Translations under genes and position numbers: made by a program
The notes under the pieces: model-generated
The model's input: the letters and a program-made list of their open reading frames with translations, nothing else
What the model was told of the DNA's origin: nothing
Databases searched by the model: none
Part shown: positions 24,379-33,669 of the stretch, one piece after another
Position numbering within the stretch: position 1 is the first letter of the stretch
Layout: the number at the start of each line of letters is the position of its first letter
Source: Paludibacter sp. 221
GTDB taxonomy: Bacteria; Bacteroidota; Bacteroidia; Bacteroidales; Paludibacteraceae
Reading direction: 5' to 3'
DNA: 55,594 bases
Assembly: GCF_010501035.1 (NCBI RefSeq)
Contig: NZ_QVMH01000006.1
Coordinates: forward strand, 1-55,594

Positions 24379-25062
24379 ATGAAACACATTCCTAATTTTA
24401 TCACATCGTTAAATCTTTTTGTGGGCTGTATTGCTGTATATCTGGGTTTTCAGGGCAATTATGGCTGGGCGTTTTTTTTCATTCTGCTTGCAGCAGTTTT
24501 CGATTTTCTTGACGGTTTTGCGGCACGTCTGCTGAAAGCATATTCAGCCATTGGTAAGGAGCTGGATTCATTGGCCGATGTTGTAAGTTTCGGGCTTGCA
24601 CCGGGGGCTATGGCTTTTTCTGTGTTACAGCAAACAGAGTTGCATTATATCCTTCCTTTTGCCGCATTCCTGATTCCGGTATTTTCAGCATTGAGATTGG
24701 CTAAGTTTAATGTTGACGAGCGTCAAACTACTTCATTTCTTGGTTTGCCGGTTCCGGCAAATGCCATTTTCTGGGGCGGGGCAATATATACTTTTTACGA
24801 TTTCTTTGTTTTTCAGCCTTGGGTATTGTGTGCCTTGATATTATTGTTCTGTGCGCTGCTTGTTAGCGAGATACCGATGTTCTCGCTCAAAATGAGCGGC
24901 TTCTCATGGAAGAAGTACAAAACGCAATATATTTTTATCTTGGGCTGCGTAGCCTTGCTTGTTTCTTTGTGGGATAATGCTTTTGCGCCTATTATTGCAT
25001 GGTATATTTTCTACTCTGTACTGATATATATAATTTACCCTAAGAAAGCACCTACGAAGTAA
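24379..25062 (+). CDS. pssA: CDP-diacylglycerol--serine O-phosphatidyltransferase
   Basis: Integral membrane enzyme making phosphatidylserine from CDP-diacylglycerol and serine. The CDP-alcohol phosphotransferase motif DG-x2-AR-x8-G-x3-D-x3-D appears as DGFAARLLK...GKELDSLAD (about residues 45-67). Several hydrophobic helices follow. The start MKHIPNFITSLNLFVGC is usual for PssA, and the length is 227 residues. Phosphatidylserine is the precursor of phosphatidylethanolamine; a decarboxylase gene is not in the window. Confidence 0.93.
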   Translation: MKHIPNFITSLNLFVGCIAVYLGFQGNYGWAFFFILLAAVFDFLDGFAARLLKAYSAIGKELDSLADVVSFGLAPGAMAFSVLQQTELHYILPFAAFLIPVFSALRLAKFNVDERQTTSFLGLPVPANAIFWGGAIYTFYDFFVFQPWVLCALILLFCALLVSEIPMFSLKMSGFSWKKYKTQYIFILGCVALLVSLWDNAFAPIIAWYIFYSVLIYIIYPKKAPTK

Positions 25063-25100
25063 AATATTTGCTTTTTGGGGCTTTTACGTCCATATAACGC

Positions 25101-26006
25101 ATGTCAATAGAAATAACAAATCTTTCGAAAAGTTACGGAAACCAACCGGTACTCCGAGATGTAAACGTGAGTATTGGCGAGGGGGAAGTTGTTGGATTTC
25201 TTGGTCCTAATGGGGCAGGGAAAACCACTACTATGAAGATATTGACAGGGGCGGTGCCTTACGATGAAGGGGCGGTGAAGGTTTGTGGCTTGGAAGTAAA
25301 AGAGCATACGCTTAAAACAAGTGCATTGATAGGTTATCTGCCGGAGCAGAATCCCCTCTATACGGATATGTATGTGAAGGAATACCTGCTTTTTGTTGCA
25401 GATGCTTATAAGTTGGGTAAAGAAAAAAAACAACGTGTAGAGAAATTGATTGGGATGGTAGGACTCACTGCCGAATGTGGTAAAAAAATAGGGCAGCTGT
25501 CAAAGGGTTATCGTCAGCGGGTAGGGCTGGCACAAGCGTTAATGCCCGACCCAAAAGTCTTGATACTTGATGAGCCTACTACCGGGCTCGACCCTAACCA
25601 ACTGGTTGAAATACGTGACCTTATTCGTGAAGTAGGCAGAGAGCGTACGGTATTGCTTAGTACGCATATTATGCAGGAGATAAAGGCAATATGCAACCGT
25701 GTGGTTATAATAAGCAAAGGGGAGATTGTAGCTGATTACCCTGACTTATCAGAGATAAACGCCATAGAAAAAGGTTGTTTCCGGTTTGAAGTAGAATTTC
25801 TTGAAAGTGCTGATATGGAGGAAATCCGGAAACTACCGAATATGCTTGCTGCTACAGCATTAAGCAATAGGCACTTTTTGCTGGTTGCGGACAAAGACAT
25901 CAGGAGTGAGGTGTTTGACTTTGCGGTGGGTAACAATAATAAACTTTTAATGATAAAGCCACAAGAGAAAACTATAGAAGATATTTTCAGACAACTGACA
26001 AACTAA
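25101..26006 (+). CDS. gldA: GldA-type ABC transporter ATP-binding protein
   Basis: A 301-residue ATPase: Walker A GFLGPNGAGKTTTMK, signature LSKGYRQRVGLAQAL, Walker B VLILDEPTTGLD and switch STHIMQE. The C-terminal extension (about 75 residues, ending EKTIEDIFRQLTN) is typical of GldA, which with GldF and GldG forms a transporter needed for gliding in Flavobacterium. The same ATPase is common in non-gliding Bacteroidales, where its role is unclear. The gldF and gldG partners are not adjacent here. Confidence 0.82.
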   Translation: MSIEITNLSKSYGNQPVLRDVNVSIGEGEVVGFLGPNGAGKTTTMKILTGAVPYDEGAVKVCGLEVKEHTLKTSALIGYLPEQNPLYTDMYVKEYLLFVADAYKLGKEKKQRVEKLIGMVGLTAECGKKIGQLSKGYRQRVGLAQALMPDPKVLILDEPTTGLDPNQLVEIRDLIREVGRERTVLLSTHIMQEIKAICNRVVIISKGEIVADYPDLSEINAIEKGCFRFEVEFLESADMEEIRKLPNMLAATALSNRHFLLVADKDIRSEVFDFAVGNNNKLLMIKPQEKTIEDIFRQLTN

Positions 26007-26043
26007 CAAAAAGGCTATCCTAAAAGTAGGATAGCCTTTTTGT
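26007..26043. terminator. Terminator after gldA
   Basis: Nearly perfect stem CAAAAAGGCTATCCTA / TAGGATAGCCTTTTTG with a 4-nt loop and flanking A and T runs. It should act in both directions. Confidence 0.9.
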
Positions 26044-26075
26044 TAGTTTGTTCTGTCTTTTTGTGGCTTAAAAGC

Positions 26076-26240
26076 CTATTTTTCGTTAGAAAAATAAATG
26101 TACCATTTAATGAAGTTTATCCTATTCTTTTGCGTTAATCCTCTGTGTAAATCCAAATGATTTTTCAAATGACTGAAATAACCTTCAATGCCATTGGTAG
26201 TTTTAACCTGAGTTCTGGATAACCAGTGCCCTCGCAGTTT
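26076..26240 (-). pseudogene. C-terminal remnant of a DDE transposase
   Basis: On the minus strand about 50 codons read RGHWLSRTQVKTTNGIEGYF, SHLKNHLDLHRGLTQ, then INFIKWYIYF and stop at 26076. The pattern TNNxxEGxFSxLKxxLxxHRGL...KxxFIxxYxxF is the conserved end of IS1595/IS256-like transposases. In-frame stops cut it off upstream of about 26245. No inverted repeats are recognisable, so it is an old relic downstream of the SusD gene. Confidence 0.55.
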
Positions 26241-26275
26241 TACCTGTTATTTTTTTTCATATATCTGCGGATGAA

Positions 26276-27862
26276 TTAACGTGTTCCACCAGCCCACCAA
26301 ACCGGTTCTGTATAAATGTACTGTCCGTTTCCGTAAGCCTCTTGAACATTAGGATTGGCTGTTGTATCCGAATTTCCGTATGGACAACGGAGTGGGAACT
26401 TTCCTTCTGCATTTTTAGGATTTGCCAATGTGATAAAGTCATCGCCCATTGCTTGTAAGCGGCGAACATCGTTGTAGCACTCTGTGGCTTCGCCCGATGC
26501 TCCAAAGAATGCTATGTATTTCTGAATCATAACTTCTTTAAGAGGATTGGCATCGAACAATGGTTTTACGCTTGTTGTAAAGTAAGTAGCGGCTTCAGCA
26601 GGAGTTATTGCAGTTGTAGTTTCTTCCAAACCTCCATAAGTAAGAATTGCAGGAGCATTCATTGCAGCCTTTACACTTTCTTCTGTATTTGCTATTGCAG
26701 CAGCAATGGCTTTTTCAAGTGCATTTTCAGCATCGGTAAGTTCGCCTTTTCTTGCATGAGCTTCGGCTTTCAGAAACAATACTTCATGATAGCTTAAGAA
26801 CAGGGTTGAAGCTATTTGAGAATAAACGAATGTTGAGGTGTTATAATAATATTGAATTTCTTGAACAGCTCCGTTCGATGCCATTCCGAAATTTTCAGCA
26901 TCCGCTCCTTCTACTTGCGACCAACCTGCATCTACAAAAACACGGCGTAAACGTGGGTCATTTCTTTCAATCAGTTTGTCCGACATACTTTCACTTGCTG
27001 CCAGTCCGTCCCGGCTCCATTGGAAGTCGAATAATGGATTCAGGTTTGTAGCATCATATACATTGAAAGCCGCTTGATCGCTTACCGATGTAAAAGAATT
27101 ATTTAAATAAGATAATACATTATCCAATTCAGTATTCATGTCAGATGTTTTGGCTAATAATCGCATGGTATAACGGGCTTTCAGGCCGTAAGCAAGTTTT
27201 AGCCATTTATTAGCGTCGCCGTTATACAGCAAATCATAGCTTCCTACGCTTCCTGTTAAGTGTTCGTCCGAACCTTGTAGGTCTGCGATTGCGGCATCCA
27301 GATAATTAATTACTCCTTTATAAATATCCTCTTGTTTGTCAATTTTAGGAGTCATATACAAAGGTCTGCCATGTTCGTCTCTAACACCGGCTTCACTCCA
27401 AGGAGCATCTCCAAACATATCTGCGATTAATGCCGAATTATAAGCAGCAAGTACTTCAGCTATACCTTTGGTTATTTGGTTGCCTTCTTGACTTCCGCCT
27501 TCGCTACATTTTTCAATGATTATTTTAGTGTTTTTTAATGCATCGTATAAGCTAAGCCATACATTATTGAATGTAGTAGCTGCGGATGGTTCTGTACTTC
27601 TCATCTCAGCTCTGTATAGTTGGTTGTGAATACCAACTTCGTGCTCAATGTATACCGAAGCATAAGTGCTAAGGTCGCCACCTATATTACGAAATGCGGT
27701 AGCGGTAATTACGTCGGCAAGAATATATTTTGCTTCCACGTCTTTTGTGTGGTCGTTATCTTGATTTACTTTATCAAGAGCATCCTCCGAACAAGAAAAT
27801 AGGAGAGAGGAAAATACTAATAACCCAAATATTTTCTTCGTTATATCTAATATTGTTTTCAT
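26276..27862 (-). CDS. SusD/RagB-family outer-membrane lipoprotein
   Basis: A 528-residue surface lipoprotein: signal peptide with lipobox LLFSC (Cys about residue 24), then the TPR-rich SusD fold (AEVLAAYNSALIADMFGDAPWSEA, LKLAYGLKARYTMRLL, YHEVLFLKAEAHARKGEL). The short-lid arrangement and QKYIAFFGASGEATECYNDVRRL resemble the SusD-like_2 subgroup. It forms the nutrient-binding lid over the SusC barrel encoded immediately upstream (20-nt gap). No glycoside hydrolase, protease or regulator flanks the pair, so the ligand cannot be guessed. Confidence 0.94.
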   Translation of the reverse strand: MKTILDITKKIFGLLVFSSLLFSCSEDALDKVNQDNDHTKDVEAKYILADVITATAFRNIGGDLSTYASVYIEHEVGIHNQLYRAEMRSTEPSAATTFNNVWLSLYDALKNTKIIIEKCSEGGSQEGNQITKGIAEVLAAYNSALIADMFGDAPWSEAGVRDEHGRPLYMTPKIDKQEDIYKGVINYLDAAIADLQGSDEHLTGSVGSYDLLYNGDANKWLKLAYGLKARYTMRLLAKTSDMNTELDNVLSYLNNSFTSVSDQAAFNVYDATNLNPLFDFQWSRDGLAASESMSDKLIERNDPRLRRVFVDAGWSQVEGADAENFGMASNGAVQEIQYYYNTSTFVYSQIASTLFLSYHEVLFLKAEAHARKGELTDAENALEKAIAAAIANTEESVKAAMNAPAILTYGGLEETTTAITPAEAATYFTTSVKPLFDANPLKEVMIQKYIAFFGASGEATECYNDVRRLQAMGDDFITLANPKNAEGKFPLRCPYGNSDTTANPNVQEAYGNGQYIYTEPVWWAGGTR

Positions 27863-27882
27863 ATATATTTCTCTTTTTTTAA

Positions 27883-30800
27883 TTAAAATTTAACACTTAT
27901 ACCAAAACCAAAACTTGCAGTGCCCGGTAAAGAGAAACGCTCGAAAGCTCCGGACATGTTTGTATTTCCTTGAGATACTTCAGGGTCTAATCCCTCTAAA
28001 GTAGACCATAAAATCAGATTTCTAGCAAATGCACTCAGGTTAATTGATAAATTACTCTTGTCCCATACCGGATAGCTTAAAGCAATTTCTCTCAGTTTGA
28101 TAAATGAATTTTCAACAACCATTGATTCTGATATGTCATTCAGTCGTGAAAAATAAGCAGAAGCATCATCTCCACTTATGTAGATGTCGTTAGGAGCATA
28201 AGTTGTATTACCGTCGCCGTCAGTTCCTACAATTTTCACGGCGTCTTGTTCGAATAAGAAGCTTTCCATCTTTCTGAAATCAGCAGTTTTTTGGCTCACT
28301 CCGTAATAATCCAACAATCCGGGAGTTGCTGCATATATAACACCACCTTGTTTCCAATCGAAGACTGCAGATAGTTTGAATTTGTATATTTCGAATGAAG
28401 TGTTGAAACCTAAGCGGAAATCAGGAGAAACATCTCCCAGTACTTCTTCTTTTCCCGGCATTGGCAAACCATCATCATCGACAATAATTTGTCCCTCGTC
28501 GTTGCGTAAATAGCTAATTCCGTATATAACAGGAAATTTATAGCCAATTCCGGCACGTACCTGCGGTTCAACAAAACCTCCTAAGAAAATACTCTCTACC
28601 CCGGGAGCCAGCTCGTCCACATAGTTATCAATTTTTGTGAAATTGAATGCGAAATCCCATTTGAAATTTTTATTGTTTATAGGATTAAAACCTAAAGTAA
28701 CTTCGTGAGCATTGGTATGGATTGAACCTCCGTTTGTCACAAGGTATTCGTAACCGGTAGAACCGGCTAATGGAATATCAAAAATCTGGTCTTTAGCATT
28801 TTGGCGTGAGAAAGTATAGTTTAAATACATCAGCCCATTCCAGAAAGTTAAATCGGCTCCGATTTCGTACGAAGTGGTGTTCTGTGGTTTCAGGTTAGGG
28901 TCATATAAATATGGATATGGTGTAAATGCCTTTACGTTTCCAAAAGGATAGGTAAGCGGATAGCCTGAAGAGAAACCTCCACTATATATAGGTGTAGTGT
29001 AATAACTTTCATAATAATCTCCGGCCTGTCCTACTTGTGCATATGATGCCCGTAATTTACCAAAAGTGAGTACATTGTTGCTTAATGCGTCAAGTTCGGT
29101 GAAAATCCATCCCAGCGAAACAGAAGGGTAGGTAAAAGAGCGGTTGTTGCGTGGCATATTAGAAACAAGGTCATTACGTACAGTGGCGTTTAGATACAGC
29201 ATGTTTTTGTATGCCAAAGAAATATTTCCGAAGTTTCCGAAAGTTCGTTTATTTCTTGTAGCTTCGTCTCCTACATATACAAGCGCGTTGGACATATGAT
29301 TCCAGCCGGAGAACATGAAATTTCGTCCGGATGCTTGTGTATATAGTCTTTTACTTTGTATAAGTTCGTTACCATAAAGCAGGTCAAGAACAAGGTCATC
29401 ATTGATTATCCAGTTGTATGTTGCTACAAATAGTGAGTTCAACTCGCTTCTGGTTACAACATAGTGTTCTACTTCTCCTTGTCCACCTGAGTGTCCATAT
29501 CCAAACATGTCGCGATAATCTGTGCTATAAGAGTCTGTTCCGAGTTGATATTTCAGATTCAGTTTGCTGTTATTGCTGAATGTAGTGGCATAGTTTAAGA
29601 AAGCATTTCCAAAGAAGCGTTGAGTTTGTTCTGTGAATTTGTTGTTTTCAATAGCCCAGTAGGCCGCGTCAAAAGCACCTCCTCTGAAATTATTTTGCCT
29701 GTATGGGTCGCCCTCAATATGTGCCGGGATACCTGCCATGTCGTAACTTGCTGGTGCACCGTAAACTGTTGCAACTATACCGTCGTTTGCGCCTGTTTGT
29801 TTCGAAATGTTTGTTGATACAAAGTTACCTGTTACTCCGGTGCTAAAATGCTTAGATAATTGTAGTTCTGTAGTAAACTTAGCATTATATCTGTTCATTC
29901 CCGTGTTTGGAATGATACCTTCGGTGTTAGTGCTTCCCAAACTTAAGGAGAAACTACCTTTTTCAAGTCCTTTTGCTACATTCACCGAATTGCTCCATGT
30001 GATACCGGTTTGGAAAAAATCTTTAGCATTATTGTATGACTGAGGGAGTGCCCAACCATCCAGACCTGCAGCAGCACGTTTAGGTACATAATAATAACCC
30101 TCCTTCATACCATACTCATTGGTATAATCATTCACTGTGTTTCCGCCATAATTAGGGTCATTAGGTAGTTCAGATATTTTTGGCCCCCAGCTGAGTGACG
30201 AGTTAGGGTCGTAAACTAACTTACCATTTTTGTCTCTCGAACCTTGAGCAAATTCGGTTTGAAATTTAGGCAAGGTGGAGATTACATCAAATGAAACATT
30301 TGAATTAATGGTAACTGTAGCTTTATCTTTTCTAGCACCTTTCCCACTTTTTGTAGTTATAACTACTACACCGTTTGAAGCACGCATACCGTAAAGTGCC
30401 GAAGCTGCTTGACCTTTCAATATGTTGATGCTTTCAATGTCGCTCGGGTCGATGTCTAAAGCTCTTGTTGAATAGTCAGTACCTGTTACAGAGTTCAATG
30501 TTGAGATATCTGCAGTGGAATTAATAGGCATTCCGTCCACAATATATAGGGGAGTATTGTCGCCTGTAAATGAGCGCGAACCACGAATGGTTATTTTAGA
30601 AGAGGCACCGGGCATCCCTGATGATGGAATGATTTCAACACCCGATACTTTTCCTTGTAAGGCGCTCGACAGATTGGTGTTTCCCGCTTGATTTAGTTGT
30701 TCCGAATTTACTTCCTGTACGGCATAACCCAATGCTTTTTTCTCCTTTGAAATACCCAATGCGGTTACAACAACTTCGTCCAACACTTTTGCATCATTCT

Positions 30801-31083
30801 CCAATTTTACAACCATGTTGTTTGATGCTGGTACTTCTACTTGCTTCATACCGATGAATGAAACAACCAAAACGCTTGATGTATTTGGCACTGTAATGCT
30901 AAATTCTCCATCTACATCGGTAATAGTACCAGTGCTGGTGCCTTTTAGCAAGATTGTAGCACCGATAATCGGTTCTTCATTTTCCGCAGAAAGAATTTTT
31001 CCGGAAATCGAACGTGACTGAGCATAACTCAATCCAATGCCTACTAAGAAAAAGCAGGCTAATAACAACGTTAGTCTTCTCAT
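27883..31083 (-). CDS. SusC/RagA-family TonB-linked outer-membrane transporter
   Basis: The start is taken at MRRLTLLLACFFLVGIGLSYAQ (31083), a clear signal peptide; an upstream in-frame extension is not needed. Order: carboxypeptidase-like domain (ISGKILSAENEEPIIGATILLKG), SusC signature near KVLDEVVVTALGISKEKKALGYAVQEV, plug (SITIRGSRSF, LYIVDGMPI, ILKGQAASALYG), then the 22-strand barrel ending SFGFGISVKF. About 1066 residues, normal for SusC. It imports ligand captured by the downstream SusD with energy from TonB. A substantial promoter and leader region lies upstream. Confidence 0.95.
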   Translation of the reverse strand: MRRLTLLLACFFLVGIGLSYAQSRSISGKILSAENEEPIIGATILLKGTSTGTITDVDGEFSITVPNTSSVLVVSFIGMKQVEVPASNNMVVKLENDAKVLDEVVVTALGISKEKKALGYAVQEVNSEQLNQAGNTNLSSALQGKVSGVEIIPSSGMPGASSKITIRGSRSFTGDNTPLYIVDGMPINSTADISTLNSVTGTDYSTRALDIDPSDIESINILKGQAASALYGMRASNGVVVITTKSGKGARKDKATVTINSNVSFDVISTLPKFQTEFAQGSRDKNGKLVYDPNSSLSWGPKISELPNDPNYGGNTVNDYTNEYGMKEGYYYVPKRAAAGLDGWALPQSYNNAKDFFQTGITWSNSVNVAKGLEKGSFSLSLGSTNTEGIIPNTGMNRYNAKFTTELQLSKHFSTGVTGNFVSTNISKQTGANDGIVATVYGAPASYDMAGIPAHIEGDPYRQNNFRGGAFDAAYWAIENNKFTEQTQRFFGNAFLNYATTFSNNSKLNLKYQLGTDSYSTDYRDMFGYGHSGGQGEVEHYVVTRSELNSLFVATYNWIINDDLVLDLLYGNELIQSKRLYTQASGRNFMFSGWNHMSNALVYVGDEATRNKRTFGNFGNISLAYKNMLYLNATVRNDLVSNMPRNNRSFTYPSVSLGWIFTELDALSNNVLTFGKLRASYAQVGQAGDYYESYYTTPIYSGGFSSGYPLTYPFGNVKAFTPYPYLYDPNLKPQNTTSYEIGADLTFWNGLMYLNYTFSRQNAKDQIFDIPLAGSTGYEYLVTNGGSIHTNAHEVTLGFNPINNKNFKWDFAFNFTKIDNYVDELAPGVESIFLGGFVEPQVRAGIGYKFPVIYGISYLRNDEGQIIVDDDGLPMPGKEEVLGDVSPDFRLGFNTSFEIYKFKLSAVFDWKQGGVIYAATPGLLDYYGVSQKTADFRKMESFLFEQDAVKIVGTDGDGNTTYAPNDIYISGDDASAYFSRLNDISESMVVENSFIKLREIALSYPVWDKSNLSINLSAFARNLILWSTLEGLDPEVSQGNTNMSGAFERFSLPGTASFGFGISVKF

Positions 31084-31182
31084 AAATTTTACACTTTGTT
31101 TATTACTAATAACTAATAGTATAATAAACAAAAAAAATGATTTTTTGTTTACTTTATTTTTATTCACAAATATTAGAATTTG

Positions 31183-31211
31183 CAAATATATAAATTATTT
31201 GTAATAAACAA
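31183..31211 (-). promoter_or_regulatory. Promoter of the SusC/SusD operon
   Basis: On the minus strand TTG (31211-31209), 18 nt, then TATATTTG (31190-31183). A second TAATATTTG sits nearby. This leaves an AT-rich leader of about 95 nt. The rest of the 400-bp gap up to folB shows no gene. Confidence 0.6.
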
Positions 31212-31483
31212 GTTGAAATTTATGTTTTGTAGCTGTAAAATATGACTATTTTATGTTTCTGTGTTGTAAAATATTACTTTTTGTAAGTATGAGGGTGCAA
31301 ATTTCAAGTCGGCTTCTATAATGATAAAGCTGAATGTTATGTGGTAGGAGTATGTTGTAAGTGTTCCTTGTGTGCTAAGATAACTTGGTTTTTTATTGTG
31401 CTTTTGTAGACTGTTTTTTAGTTGTCTGAAGCTTTTTTGTGAAAATCTGTTCTGATTTTAAATACTCAATCGCTTTAATGCTG

Positions 31484-31834
31484 TTATGATTTTACTTCGA
31501 TAGATACTTTTTCTACTTTTCCTCCTAATGGGGGATTCATTTTGGATAATCTCACTTTAAATGAACTTACCTGCGGAAACAGCTCGGATAATGAGTCGAT
31601 GATTCGTTGTGCGACATGTTCAATCAGATTGGAGGGAATTTCCATTTCTTTTTTCACAATGTCGTATACACTCTGATAGTTCAGTGTGTCCTCTAGTGCA
31701 TCTGTCTTTCCTGCTTTATTTGTGTCAAGTTCGAAGTCGACGGTTACATAATAAGTGTTTCCCAATTGTTTTTCATGCTCCAGACAACCGTGGTAGGCAT
31801 GAAATTCCATATTCTCTAACGTTATAATACTCAT
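31484..31834 (-). CDS. folB: Dihydroneopterin aldolase
   Basis: Cleaves 7,8-dihydroneopterin to 6-hydroxymethyl-dihydropterin in folate synthesis. A 116-residue tunnel-fold protein with ENMEFHAYHGCLEHEKQLGN (active-site Tyr and Glu-Lys region), LNYQSVYDIV, LIEHVAQRI and VRLSKMNPPLGG (catalytic Lys). It is monocistronic and minus strand, between SusC and the OmpA-type gene. Confidence 0.94.
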   Translation of the reverse strand: MSIITLENMEFHAYHGCLEHEKQLGNTYYVTVDFELDTNKAGKTDALEDTLNYQSVYDIVKKEMEIPSNLIEHVAQRIIDSLSELFPQVSSFKVRLSKMNPPLGGKVEKVSIEVKS

Positions 31835-31858
31835 GTCGGATTTTTATGATATAAAAAT

Positions 31859-31888
31859 AAGCCTTTCTATATTGCTATAGAAAGGCTT
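31859..31888. terminator. Terminator between the OmpA-type gene and folB
   Basis: Perfect 12-bp stem AAGCCTTTCTAT / ATAGAAAGGCTT with a 6-nt loop, 23 nt after the OmpA-type stop on the minus strand. The minus-strand tail is TTATTTTTAT. Confidence 0.82.
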
Positions 31889-31910
31889 AAATCTTTATGG
31901 TGTTTTTTTC

Positions 31911-33257
31911 TTATTTGCTGAACATTAAGTCGCAACGACGGCTTGTAGAGTAATAGTCTTTGTTTGGAGCAAGGAGTTTACCTTTACCGTTTGCCAATAT
32001 GCGGCTTTCATCAATTCCCCAAGTTTTAACCAGTTCGTTCTTGATTATGTCTGCACGACGTTGGCTTAACTTTTGATTGTAAGGATCTGCACCTACCGGG
32101 TCGGTATAACCTCTTACTTCCAACAAGATTGATGTGTCTTCTTTCATTTTAGCAGCTGTGTTTGCAATGATAGCCATAGCTTCTTTGTTTAAAGTAGACT
32201 TGTCGAAGTCGAAGTAGATAGAACTGATGCTTGCAATGTCAGAACCTGTTTTGATTGTTCTTCCCCAGAAGTCAACCAATACTGTGTTACCCTGAGTATC
32301 TGGTTCTAAGTCTCTGCTATCTGGAACTCCATCACCGTCAGTGTCAGGACCTTCGTCAAACAAGCTTTCAACATATGCTAATCTATCGGCAATAGTATCT
32401 ACACGTTGTTCTACGCCATTCATTCTGTTGTTTAAGTCGCTTATTTGATCTTGAATGTTAGCGACAGAATTTTCCGGAGCATATACATCCCAGTTTACAC
32501 GACGTGAATGATATTTATCTTTGCCTGTGAAGTTCCAACGCAAACTTAAGTTCAAGTTGCTCAACTGGTCGTTAGAAACACCTGCATATGTGTAGTTTTT
32601 AACACCTGCTGTTTCTAATTTTTTTACACCACCTTCAATGTTATCATTAGTGTATATGTTGTGCTGAACTCTTAGACCTAATGCAAGGTTTCTTGCCAAA
32701 TAGAATTCTAAATGAACTCCCAATGGAATAACTCCTGTGTTTTTAGCTTCTTCGCCATCTGTCGATCCGTCTGCATACTCAAGGCTTGAAGTATAGCGTG
32801 CAAGACCTGCTCCGACGTTTAACCACAGTGCCCAGCGGCTTGATTCTTCGTAAGCATAATTTAAAACGTTGATACCTACATAAGGATAGATGTGATGAAT
32901 GCGTGAGGTAAAAGAACCTGCTGCATCTTCATTTCCTGTTGTATTGTAGAAGTATCCTAATCCAATGCTGTATGATGGATTGATAGTGTACCCCAATGTA
33001 CCTCCTACAGTTAAATGGTCAAGCGGATTTTTGAATGATTTTCCTAAATCAACTTTCATATCACCAATGAATGTGTTCAAGCCACCTTCGAGGGTCAATG
33101 TCCAATGTGAAAAATTTTCTTTCTTAAATTGACGATAAGCAATTGCTTGCTCTTTAGCCTGTTCTCTAGCTTGTTCTTTTTCTTCTTTTGTTTGAGAAGT
33201 TACCAGAACGTTAAAAGATAACAGAAATACACAAAATAACCCTAAAACTCTTTTCAT
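31911..33257 (-). CDS. OmpA-family outer-membrane protein
   Basis: The start is at MKRVLGLFCVFLLSFNVLVTSQ (33257), a signal peptide. An N-terminal beta-barrel of about 230 residues is followed by a coiled linker (ISDLNNRMNGVEQRVDTIADRL) and a calcium-type repeat DTDGDGVPDSRD. The C-terminal OmpA domain binds peptidoglycan: SIYFDFDKSTLNKEA ... LEVRGYTDPVG ... NQKLSQRRADIIKNEL. Abundant OmpA-like proteins of Bacteroidales share this plan. Its own promoter and terminator indicate a single-gene unit. Confidence 0.92.
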   Translation of the reverse strand: MKRVLGLFCVFLLSFNVLVTSQTKEEKEQAREQAKEQAIAYRQFKKENFSHWTLTLEGGLNTFIGDMKVDLGKSFKNPLDHLTVGGTLGYTINPSYSIGLGYFYNTTGNEDAAGSFTSRIHHIYPYVGINVLNYAYEESSRWALWLNVGAGLARYTSSLEYADGSTDGEEAKNTGVIPLGVHLEFYLARNLALGLRVQHNIYTNDNIEGGVKKLETAGVKNYTYAGVSNDQLSNLNLSLRWNFTGKDKYHSRRVNWDVYAPENSVANIQDQISDLNNRMNGVEQRVDTIADRLAYVESLFDEGPDTDGDGVPDSRDLEPDTQGNTVLVDFWGRTIKTGSDIASISSIYFDFDKSTLNKEAMAIIANTAAKMKEDTSILLEVRGYTDPVGADPYNQKLSQRRADIIKNELVKTWGIDESRILANGKGKLLAPNKDYYSTSRRCDLMFSK

Positions 33258-33424
33258 ACTATTATAATTTCTGAGTAAATAAAACAATTTCTTAAATTTT
33301 TATTATTTAAAACAACATTCAATTCCTAATTAACTTAAAGCGAGTGGTTTGATAACTGTGAAAATTGCTTTTAAACACCTTTGTTTTAAGAGCATAACAC
33401 TACCTTTTATTCTTAATTTGGTTG

Positions 33425-33455
33425 CAAATATATTATTAATCCCCAAATAATACAA
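33425..33455 (-). promoter_or_regulatory. Promoter of the OmpA-type gene
   Basis: On the minus strand TTG (33455-33453), 20 nt, then TATATTTG (33432-33425), a good Bacteroidetes promoter. It gives a long AT-rich leader of about 160 nt, usual for highly expressed outer-membrane protein genes. The remainder of the 410-bp gap to apbC shows no gene. Confidence 0.65.
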
Positions 33456-33669
33456 ATAAAATCAATAAATAAGCAACTTTTTTATAGTTAAATGATTAAT
33501 AAACCATTAGTACGCTTTAATAATGAAAAAGCAGGCGATAAGCAGTTTGTTTTGCAATCTTTTTTTCTCATATACTATTAAACAACTTAAATGTAAAATA
33601 GTTTTACGATTGGGCAAAAATAATGAAACTTTTTTCGAGTATGTTTATTTTAACTTGTTTTTTTTGTTT

